NCBI GenBank assembly: GCA_002412925.1
Contig: DHVZ01000024.1
Span: forward strand, 66,701-130,700
Reading direction: 5' to 3'
Length of the DNA stretch: 64,000 nucleotides
Source: Anaerolineales bacterium UBA5195
GTDB lineage: Bacteria; Chloroflexota; Anaerolineae; Anaerolineales; Villigracilaceae
The notes below the pieces were generated by a model. It was not told the DNA's origin. It saw only the letters and a program-made list of their open reading frames with translations, and ran no database searches. Positions 34,147 through 41,690 of the stretch are shown here, piece by piece. A program made the position numbers and the translations under genes. Each line of letters opens with the position of its first letter. Within the stretch, counting starts at the first letter, position 1.

Positions 34147-36912
34147 TCAGAGCCGAGGGGACACAACCCGACACCCGAAATTGTTGAAGAAGTCGACGGG
34201 CACATACCTGAAGCGGTACGCACAGCGGACGTACCTACTATAGTTGACCCAGGAGCCGCCGCGCACGACACGCTCACCTTCAGCTTCGGCCAGTTCACTT
34301 TTGGACGGGTCATACGGATAGGGCAGGTAGAGGCTGCTGGTCCAATTATAGACGTTCCCGGCCTGGTCTTCGGCCTCAAAGGGGCCAACTGCGCCCGTGC
34401 AGGCATACGCGCCGACTGGCGAAGGCTTGAGTACACGGCCTTCGAGGCTGTTAGCCTTTTCTTTATCCCAATCGTTGCCCCAAGGGTAAGTTCGATTTTC
34501 GACATCGTGCCCGAAGGGTAGTGAACCACGCGCGGCAGCTTCCCATTCGACTTCAGTGGGCAGGCGGTAGGGTTTGCCTGTGACGACCGAGAGCCAGGCG
34601 CAGTAGGCGCGCGCCTCGAACCAGGTAATGCCGACCACTGGCTGGGAGGGGTTGTTCCGCTCAGGGTTATCCCAGTAGGCTGGCCCGGTGCGCGATTTTC
34701 CTTCGTAAGATTTAGAAATTTCTGCCTTGTAATCGTCTTCGTCCAACCCAAAAATCTGGGCATAGTATTCGGCCTCTTCGGGCGAAAAATTCCCTGTATC
34801 CAGAAGTGTCTGCCTAATATCTGGCAAAGCATGGATGATTTTCCAATTGTTCATGGCGGTTGTTAACTGCCCGCCGGCCACATCCTCGCCTTTCAGCCAG
34901 CGCTTTGCCAGTTCACCTTCCCAGTAAATCTCGTTTTCGTAGCCGCCCCCCGCGATGAAACAAGCAAATTCGGCATTCGTCACCGGCCACTTGCCCAGCG
35001 AGAAGGCGGTCACGGCTATTTTGTGCTGGGGGGATTCATCTTCGTAGCTGTCTTTTTCACCTTTGTGGCTGCCAATCAGGTAATCCCCGGCGGGCACAGC
35101 TACCATTTGCGGCACGATAACCTGCACACCCCCAATTTCCTTTTTTTCAAAGCGCGGGTCGCCAATTTTGCCCAGCAAATACCCGGCTTGCAGGCGGGCG
35201 CGCAGGTGCATTTGGGGGTTGTAGAGATCAGCCAGCAGGTCGGCTCGGGCACTGGCGGTCACGGCAGCGGGTTTCTCGATCCCGGCTTCATCGAGGCAGC
35301 GGGCGGCCAGGGCCGGGTTGGCCTGGCGCACGGCTTCGATCAGTTTTTCAGGGGCGCGACTCAATCCACAGGCCAAAATGGTGGTCACTTCCCAGCCGCT
35401 GGAGGGCGGTTCGGGCAGCGGGTCCCAGTCACCCACGGCGGTGGGGGGCATTTCTTCAATGCTGCGGGTGGCGCGCCAGAGCAACGTCAGATCGGTGGCA
35501 ATCTCAAAACGCTCCAATAATTCCAGGGCAGCGAAATACTCGTGCAACATCTGGTGCTGGAAACGCACTTCATCTTCCAAATTGGGGTCGAGTACTCGAG
35601 CACCGCGCGCAAAATGGAACAACGCCTCGGCCTCCACCGCATAGGTTTTCCCTTTAAAAACTATCTGAGGCGGAATCAGTGCCTGTGCCCTGGCAAACGG
35701 GATGACTGTACCCAGTTTGTCAGCCTGTATGGCAAAAGCCAATTGTGCCAATGCCGCAGAGCGAACTTCAATCGGCAAGTTACCCCGATCGTTTTCAGGG
35801 TGAAAGAACTTCTCGCGTGCCAGCAGGCTATTGGCAAACCACGCAAATAACACGCCGCGATTATCGAGGCTGGTCTGATTTTCGCGGTAGTAATGCACCA
35901 GCATATTCAAGTGCAATGGATTTTGCGCCAGATCTTGAATCCGGCGGCGCGCATCGGGCGAAGCTTTTTGGAGCGCATCGATCAGCCCTTCGGCCTGGTT
36001 GCGGCGCATATAGGCATAAATACTCTCCTCGTCCAGCGCCCGCACACGCACACGCGGCAAATCGAGGTGTCCTGTGTAGTCTTTTTCACGCCCACTAAAG
36101 ACAATTTGATTGAGTCCACCGTACTCTTTGGCAAAAAGGCGCCAGTCACTCAATCGCTGCGGCAGGCTCTCATCGCTGGGTAGCTCATTGATGCCATCCA
36201 GAAGCAGCAAGACCCGCCCGGCCTCCAGCGCATCAGCCAAAGAACTGCCGGTATGCTGCGCCCAGGTTTTCTCTAAAAAAGTGAACGGCGCATCCGTGTG
36301 TTGCTGGCTCAGGCGCACAAAGAAGGGCATTTTCCGGCCCGGGCCGCCCAGGCAAGCCAGCGCATGGTCATAGGCCATTTTTTGCAAAGTGGTCGTTTTG
36401 CCGCAGCCTGGCTCTCCCAAAATGATGAAGACCTCATGCCGATCAAGGGCCTCCATAATATTTTTTAGTTCTTCCTCGACAATTTGCGCTTCAGGACCTG
36501 AACCTGGTGGCGGCTGACGCACCGCCAGGTAAGCCAGGGGGATGTCCAATACCCCGCCGCTAGTTTTGCGTTCCAGTAGTTCAGCCTTGAGCGGGATAAA
36601 GTTGGTTGCCCATTCCAGATAATCTTTTTTGAGAGTCAGCGAGAGCAGGTAAGAGCGTTCATTCCGCTGCCCAGCCAGCAGGTGGGCAGCACGCGGTTGA
36701 AACGTCAGCGTCTGACCTTCCGCTTCAATTTTGAGCGCGCCATCTTGAAGCGGCGCAAAGGCCGCTCCGGCTAAAATCATTTCCAGCATTTTCTGGATCA
36801 GTCGCTCGACATCCTCTGCGCTGAAACCGTAGTGGATGTTCTGGTCCCGTCCGATGAAATCGGCGCAATGGACGCCATTTTCGATGTTGTAAGTCAGCGT
36901 TGAATCGGGCAT
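34147..36912 (-). CDS. DGR target 2: NACHT ATPase with diversified FGE/C-type-lectin domain
   Basis: 921 residues from the ATG at 36912, behind a strong GGAGGG; the ORF is open upstream into the TIR gene but without support. An N-terminal segment (NGVHCADFIGRDQNIHYGF) is a diverged version of the GDQ motif of its neighbours. NACHT: Walker A GEPGCGKTT (about 164) and Walker B LLDGINELP (about 235). A HEAT-like helical stretch follows, then an FGE-sulfatase domain from VPAGDYLIGS (about 602) through WFEARAYCAWL and PYRLPTEVEWEAAARG to the end. Codons 881-918 are VR2. It begins 16 bases after the TIR gene. It is paralogous to target 1 in layout but diverged outside the VR, so the two are separate sensors served by one template. 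Confidence 0.93.
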   Translation of the reverse strand: MPDSTLTYNIENGVHCADFIGRDQNIHYGFSAEDVERLIQKMLEMILAGAAFAPLQDGALKIEAEGQTLTFQPRAAHLLAGQRNERSYLLSLTLKKDYLEWATNFIPLKAELLERKTSGGVLDIPLAYLAVRQPPPGSGPEAQIVEEELKNIMEALDRHEVFIILGEPGCGKTTTLQKMAYDHALACLGGPGRKMPFFVRLSQQHTDAPFTFLEKTWAQHTGSSLADALEAGRVLLLLDGINELPSDESLPQRLSDWRLFAKEYGGLNQIVFSGREKDYTGHLDLPRVRVRALDEESIYAYMRRNQAEGLIDALQKASPDARRRIQDLAQNPLHLNMLVHYYRENQTSLDNRGVLFAWFANSLLAREKFFHPENDRGNLPIEVRSAALAQLAFAIQADKLGTVIPFARAQALIPPQIVFKGKTYAVEAEALFHFARGARVLDPNLEDEVRFQHQMLHEYFAALELLERFEIATDLTLLWRATRSIEEMPPTAVGDWDPLPEPPSSGWEVTTILACGLSRAPEKLIEAVRQANPALAARCLDEAGIEKPAAVTASARADLLADLYNPQMHLRARLQAGYLLGKIGDPRFEKKEIGGVQVIVPQMVAVPAGDYLIGSHKGEKDSYEDESPQHKIAVTAFSLGKWPVTNAEFACFIAGGGYENEIYWEGELAKRWLKGEDVAGGQLTTAMNNWKIIHALPDIRQTLLDTGNFSPEEAEYYAQIFGLDEDDYKAEISKSYEGKSRTGPAYWDNPERNNPSQPVVGITWFEARAYCAWLSVVTGKPYRLPTEVEWEAAARGSLPFGHDVENRTYPWGNDWDKEKANSLEGRVLKPSPVGAYACTGAVGPFEAEDQAGNVYNWTSSLYLPYPYDPSKSELAEAEGERVVRGGSWVNYSRYVRCAYRFRYVPVDFFNNFGCRVVSPRL
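34158..34268 (-). repeat. DGR variable repeat VR2
   Basis: 111 bp aligned without gaps to the template. 12 of 14 mismatches are at template coding-strand adenines. The other two (at 34172 and 34229) are at non-adenine sites and give F-to-C and A-to-V changes. The pattern differs from VR1: GSWNNNSRNA becomes GSWVNYSRYV. The conserved ends match VR1. Confidence 0.96.
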
Positions 36913-36928
36913 AGTCCCTCCCCAGGGT

Positions 36929-37852
36929 TTACCCACCAAATAGTTTGAAGGCCAAGAGCGCCAAATTACCGATGGTAACCCCCAGGGCCGCGGCCTTTTC
37001 AACACTGCCTGAAAGCATTCCAAGTGTTTCACCGGCATCCTGCAACCATTTTTGAATCCCCTCTACATCGGGCTTTTCCTGCTGGGTTTCTTCGGCTGCT
37101 TTTTGCACCAGATCTCCGGCCATTGCCACGATTTGCTTCTGCGGTCCGCTGCGCTGGGGGTCTTGCTGTAAGGCTTCCAATTCCTTTTTTACCGCAGTGA
37201 GCGCCTCGACAAATTCTGCCGGGGTCTGGGCTTTTTCAGCCTGCTGGGTAATGTAGTTATACTGGTCTCCTAGGACAACATCCCGCCCGGCATGAATCCC
37301 ACCGGTGATATTGTAGGTTCGCCCGCTGGAAGTCTTGATTTCACCGGTAGAAGGTGGAGTAAGCGGATTGATCTGAGCGCTGGTTGTCGGAACGACCGGG
37401 ATGGAAGGCGCATGAACCGGCAGCGGAGGCGCAGAAGCCAGCTTGCCACTCCGCAAGTTGAGCGAAACTCTCAAACGCTCATAGCCTGCCGGGTAATCCA
37501 CCCATTGAATTTCACTGGTCAGGTCGGGAGGCTGGCAATCATCCAGACGAACCGGAATAACGAAAATTGTCCCTTCCGGTTTTTCTTCCTGATATTCCAT
37601 TGCTTTTTTATATTCGCGCTGAACATAGCCTTCCTTGGCCACCGAAAGCTTCGAAAAACAAACCAGGATTGCGTCACTGGCGCGCATGGCCTTTTTAATT
37701 TCCAGGTTCCAATCCATCCCGGGCAGCAGGCGCTCTTCATCCAACCAGGGATCGAAGCCATCGGCCCTGAGCTGCCGGGAAAGTTCGCGCACAGCCGGTT
37801 TATCCTGACTGGCATGGCTAAGAAAAACGAGCAGTTTTTTGGATTCTGACAT
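36929..37852 (-). CDS. TIR-domain protein with GDQY motif
   Basis: 307 residues from the ATG at 37852. The N-terminal TIR domain (LLVFLSHASQDKPAVRELS, GFDPWLDEERLLPG, WNLEIKKAMRASDAILVCFS) has a Glu in the helix where TIR NADases carry the catalytic residue. A Pro-rich linker follows, then GGIHAGRDVVLGDQYNYI at about residue 184-201. The C-terminal region is helical and ends in a hydrophobic tail (LGVTIGNLALLAFKLFGG), possibly membrane-associating. TIR proteins in bacterial immunity deplete NAD+ or make cyclic ADP-ribose signals. The shared motif and 16-base spacing to DGR target 2 suggest it is the effector of that sensor. Confidence 0.88.
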   Translation of the reverse strand: MSESKKLLVFLSHASQDKPAVRELSRQLRADGFDPWLDEERLLPGMDWNLEIKKAMRASDAILVCFSKLSVAKEGYVQREYKKAMEYQEEKPEGTIFVIPVRLDDCQPPDLTSEIQWVDYPAGYERLRVSLNLRSGKLASAPPLPVHAPSIPVVPTTSAQINPLTPPSTGEIKTSSGRTYNITGGIHAGRDVVLGDQYNYITQQAEKAQTPAEFVEALTAVKKELEALQQDPQRSGPQKQIVAMAGDLVQKAAEETQQEKPDVEGIQKWLQDAGETLGMLSGSVEKAAALGVTIGNLALLAFKLFGG

Positions 37853-37902
37853 CTTCCACCTCATCCTTTTGGATTGAATGAATAACGATCTCACAGGCAG
37901 GC

Positions 37903-40900
37903 TTAGAAACTGGCGGCCACATCCGACTTGTTCGATTTTATTTCTTTGGCTTTTACTTGTTCCTGCAGGTATGCTTGACTGGCATCCAGGTAGTTTTGCA
38001 CTATTTCATCTTCAATCAAGAGTTGGCTTGTGGAAAAAACCTCCAGTAATTCTTGCTCCTGAATTAAATTAGCCTTTTGGCGCTGGTCGGTCGCCCAGGT
38101 CTGTGCGGCCTGTTCTATCTGTTCATAGACTTCGCAGGCTTGCAAGTAGGATTTTACCCCCTGATCCCGGTAAAACAGACTCCCAAACGCTTTAATCTTT
38201 ACCAGCGTATCTGCTCGATGCAGCAAGCCCGCGACTTTTTTCTCTGCAGCCCAGTTTGCGGCAGCCTGCCCGAGTTCATTTTCCAATTCCTTTTCGCTTT
38301 CGTCCAGGATCAATCCGGGGGTAATCACCGGGCGCACACTAGTGCCTTCCTTATCCACTCTCAGGCGGACAGCCGGATCCCCCAGGATGATATAGTTTCG
38401 AGCGTCAAAGACCGTGGTCCACATCCCGGCAAGTTGCACCTCATCCCGGGTTTCCTCGTATTTATCGAGCATCTCAACCAGGTCGGTGACAACCGTCATG
38501 TAGCGCTGGTTGAAAACCTCCATCGCGATACCGACCGGATACTCCTCCATCAACTGTGACATCGCCGAGGTGAAGACACCTACCTGCGGAATCGAGCCAT
38601 CCTCAACAAAGGATGATCCCCAAGCCCTTTCCACTTTTCCAATCACAGCCAGTGCGCCGCCATTGGGATGGCTTAATAACCGCTGGGGCAATTTGGAAAT
38701 AAAAGCATAGGGAGAAATCTGTTTTTGTTCACCGAACGCCTGCCGGTAAAAGTTATCTCGGCTGGGGATCCCCGCACTATAACAACTCCAGAGATAGAAG
38801 ATCGACCCAAGCAGATGCGCGTCTGGGGAAACATCATCCCTGGAAAAATATAAAGCCTCTGTGATGGGGACATGCGCCTTGATTCCTGGCCAATCCTGGC
38901 AAAGCAGCGCACCGGTGTGCTCCAAGATCCGCGCATCCTCCTGCTTGAAATTCATTCCATGTGAAAGCGAAAAGAACAAGGCTGGAACATCATCTCCATT
39001 GATGATCTCTTTTAATGCCGCCTTGGTGGCTTTTTCCGCAAAAATCTCATCTACCTGCCAACTTGGCAACTTCTCATTCAATTCGCTTACGAGCGGGATC
39101 GCCAGTTGCGTGAGGGACATTTGTGTGGCGCGATCATCCGGATTCCGCACACAAAAAATCGCCAGACGTTGATTTGGGACAAAATCAGCGGTTTCTGCCA
39201 GCACAACACTCCTGGCGTACTGGGCATATTCTTCCAATGTCTCAAAACAGATCCTGCCGACAGCATATTGGGTATCCAACTGATACTGGAAGGAAAAGGG
39301 AATGGTTTCTGGGTCACCAACGATCAACAGGTAATTCGGCATTTGATCCGGTTTGGCTTTCCCCGAGCCTATTCCAAGGTTTTTAAAGAACTCCCGCTTG
39401 GATTGGCCCTGCCGATAACCTCTTTCTCCAATAAACTCCTGGTAGTAAGCCGGGTTTCCCTTAGAAACCTGGGCCTTGCGATGATCGAGGAGTTCACGGA
39501 GTGCATACCGCACAGCGGGATCTGCATCACTCGCAAAGATCACGCCCCAACCCATTTTTTCGATACTGGCCGTAGCATTCCGATTGGCCCGCTCACAGGC
39601 ATCCAGATACAGTCTTTCTTTTTCGTCCAACGTGATATGAGAATGTTCCAGTAAAACACGGGCTTGTTTTAAGCGTTCATCGCGATGATCAAGATATTCA
39701 TCCTTTTTGTTACTGTCCAACCATTTAATCGCCGCACTGCGCACCTCCTGGCGCATCCGTAACAGCCTGCGATCTTCATCCAACCATTCATGCAAGCGGT
39801 CCCAGTGTCGGATGAGCGCTTCGTGCGAGACTTCGAGGATATCTTCGCCTGTTTGCGGATCCTGGCCCGCTGTCAAGAGACGATGAACTTCCAAAATGTT
39901 TTTCACAGCTTTGATTTTCGGTTCATCCGGCATGGAAGTCAGAATTTCATTTAAAGTTGCCCGACGGCGGGTTTCCTGGGTCCCATCTCCCAATTGCGTC
40001 AGGCGCAAAAAAATGCTTCGGCAGATAGCCTGCTGATCCTGGTCAAACTTTCGTAAGTAAATATCTTCGGCAGTTTTGGTAATCGCCCCTTTCAGCCCAC
40101 CCGCTTCCTGGTAACCCGAGAGTGTCATGGTAACGCCCCGGCGCCGGTTCCAGGTTTCCAAAAGGGCATGAGAAAGCAAGGAAAGTGCTCCAGGCTCCTC
40201 GCCGATTTCATCTCGCAGTAAGTCTGCTAGGCCGACTTGAATTCGCCATCGATTGGATAATAGAAGCGGCTGGACGATGGCATCATAGAGCTCATCTTGA
40301 TTCATGGCGCCAATATATACCTGATGCTCGGTGAGCATCTGCCGCAGTTGTTCATGGGAACCGCAGTGCCCGTAAAAATCTGCGCGCAATGTGATCACAA
40401 CTGTGATGGGTATATTTGGCGCTGTTGAACCTAACAGCTGAGACAAAAAAGCACTGCGCTCGGTCTGGTCTGAACACAGCGTAAAGATTTCTTCAAATTG
40501 GTCAATCGCCAGGAATAAACGCTCTGCTTGTTTCTGCTCAGTCAGTTCCAGAACCCCATTTCGGAACAAATCAAGCTCATTCAGCATGCGTTTCGCAAGT
40601 GTCTCACGTTCTTCATTGTCTGATGACAAAACGGTTGCAAGCGTTAGTAGTGGGCGGTTGGCGGGATTAACTGTCTGGTACAACCAGTCGCGTGAACCAA
40701 CAGGGCAGCGAACGCCTTCTACTGGCTTTCCACTTTTTAGAGCAGGAATCAAACCAGCCCGTAAAACCGAGGATTTGCCACTGCCGGATGCACCAATGAT
40801 CGCCAAAAAATTGGTCCTCCCTGTTTTTTGCAGGAGTTGTCCGATTAATTTTCTTCTACCAAAAAACAAGGAGGCATCGATTTCATCATAAATTTTAAGC

Positions 40901-41055
40901 CCCTTATAGGGAGCCTCCCCAGGTGTTGGATCCAGATTCTCGATGTTTTCAACCTCCTGGCTGGAAAGGAAAACATACTGGTCTCCCACAATCACATCAC
41001 GCTGAGACTTGATATCGCCGATACTGGTTTCCTTATCAGTTGATTTTTTGGTCAT
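37903..41055 (-). CDS. nSTAND1 ATPase fused to a C25/caspase-like protease
   Basis: 1050 residues from the ATG at 41055 (GGGAG upstream). Near the N-terminus is QRDVIVGDQYVFL, the motif shared with the TIR and target proteins. Next is a novel-STAND domain: PYKGLKIYDEIDASLFFGR, Walker A GASGSGKSSVLRAGL (about residue 90) and LAIDQFEEIF. The C-terminal half has LFFSLSHGMNF (His, about 695) and FYLWSCYSAGIPS (Cys, about 757), a His-Cys pair as in gingipain/C25 and caspase-like peptidases. It probably senses a trigger and cleaves host proteins. It lies 50 bases upstream of the TIR gene in the same direction. Confidence 0.88.
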   Translation of the reverse strand: MTKKSTDKETSIGDIKSQRDVIVGDQYVFLSSQEVENIENLDPTPGEAPYKGLKIYDEIDASLFFGRRKLIGQLLQKTGRTNFLAIIGASGSGKSSVLRAGLIPALKSGKPVEGVRCPVGSRDWLYQTVNPANRPLLTLATVLSSDNEERETLAKRMLNELDLFRNGVLELTEQKQAERLFLAIDQFEEIFTLCSDQTERSAFLSQLLGSTAPNIPITVVITLRADFYGHCGSHEQLRQMLTEHQVYIGAMNQDELYDAIVQPLLLSNRWRIQVGLADLLRDEIGEEPGALSLLSHALLETWNRRRGVTMTLSGYQEAGGLKGAITKTAEDIYLRKFDQDQQAICRSIFLRLTQLGDGTQETRRRATLNEILTSMPDEPKIKAVKNILEVHRLLTAGQDPQTGEDILEVSHEALIRHWDRLHEWLDEDRRLLRMRQEVRSAAIKWLDSNKKDEYLDHRDERLKQARVLLEHSHITLDEKERLYLDACERANRNATASIEKMGWGVIFASDADPAVRYALRELLDHRKAQVSKGNPAYYQEFIGERGYRQGQSKREFFKNLGIGSGKAKPDQMPNYLLIVGDPETIPFSFQYQLDTQYAVGRICFETLEEYAQYARSVVLAETADFVPNQRLAIFCVRNPDDRATQMSLTQLAIPLVSELNEKLPSWQVDEIFAEKATKAALKEIINGDDVPALFFSLSHGMNFKQEDARILEHTGALLCQDWPGIKAHVPITEALYFSRDDVSPDAHLLGSIFYLWSCYSAGIPSRDNFYRQAFGEQKQISPYAFISKLPQRLLSHPNGGALAVIGKVERAWGSSFVEDGSIPQVGVFTSAMSQLMEEYPVGIAMEVFNQRYMTVVTDLVEMLDKYEETRDEVQLAGMWTTVFDARNYIILGDPAVRLRVDKEGTSVRPVITPGLILDESEKELENELGQAAANWAAEKKVAGLLHRADTLVKIKAFGSLFYRDQGVKSYLQACEVYEQIEQAAQTWATDQRQKANLIQEQELLEVFSTSQLLIEDEIVQNYLDASQAYLQEQVKAKEIKSNKSDVAASF

Positions 41056-41166
41056 ATGCACTCCCAATAAAAAATGTACATCAGATAAGCTAAAAAAGCA
41101 ACTGTCACACATTTTAGCAATCCGCGGCTACTTGTAATCCCAGAACATGCGTGCTACATTAGTAAC

Positions 41167-41397
41167 ATGCTGACCTTGCTGACTCACATCGAGCCTGCTG
41201 AGAACCGCAACCGCTGGTACCTGGTTTCCGTCCAGGCGACCCTCTTTCAGCCTTGCGCGGTTATCGTCGCCTGGGGCAGGCGGGATAACGACTTCCAGCG
41301 GTGGCGGGTGATCCCCGTGACCTCCAGGGCGCAGGCCGACCAGTTGGCTGCCAAAATCGTTGAGCGGAAGATTAGAAGGGGATATCGGGCGGGGTAG
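41167..41397 (+). CDS. Stand-alone WGR-domain mini-protein
   Basis: 76 residues. NRWYLVSVQATLFQPCAVIVAWGRRD followed by AAKIVERKIRRGYR matches the WGR domain, including the WGR triplet and the closing K-x-x-x-GY. WGR domains bind nucleic acid or phosphate, e.g. in PARPs. Bacterial ones usually occur in larger proteins; here the domain is the whole protein. Divergent from the protease gene and followed by a terminator. Confidence 0.8.
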   Translation: MLTLLTHIEPAENRNRWYLVSVQATLFQPCAVIVAWGRRDNDFQRWRVIPVTSRAQADQLAAKIVERKIRRGYRAG

Positions 41398-41458
41398 GGG
41401 GGAGAACAGTAGCAAACCAACAGCCAGCGCACATTACTGTGTGATCCACAACAAAAAA

Positions 41459-41486
41459 TCCCGCGAAAATGCGGGACTTTTTGTTT
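41459..41486 (+). terminator. Rho-independent terminator after the WGR gene
   Basis: 6-bp stem TCCCGC with a GAAAAT loop and a T-rich tail (CTTTTTGTTT). Confidence 0.8.
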
Positions 41487-41488
41487 AA

Positions 41489-41690
41489 TCAATACGGTGG
41501 CTCGGCGGGCCCGGTATAGCCGCACACCCCCAGGCGCGGGGAATTCACCAGGACCATCGGACCTTCCCCGTGTTCATAGACACATTCCATGCACAGCCAC
41601 GCGGCTTTCTGGTCACACTCCTGGCAGATCTGTTCGAGCATCTGGTTGCGGGCCAACAGGCTGATCGGGTATTTGGTCGCCCTGCGAAAT
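41489..41690 (-). pseudogene. C-terminal remnant of a zinc-binding protein (pRiA4b ORF3-like?)
   Basis: A stop-terminated frame without an own start reads QICQECDQKAAWLCMECVYE then VLVNSPRLGVCGYTG. Two CxxC pairs and the NSPR-GVCGYTG ending recall the C-terminus of pRiA4b ORF-3/IS1096 passenger-type proteins (from memory). The 5' part is missing and the NB-ARC gene at 41613-43583 reads into it in another frame. Confidence 0.6.

Noticed and set aside
29547..36912. The FGE-sulfatase domains as formylglycine-generating enzymes
   Set aside because: No sulfatase gene is near, and the hypervariable residues lie in this fold as in DGR lectin-type targets. A binding role is more likely.
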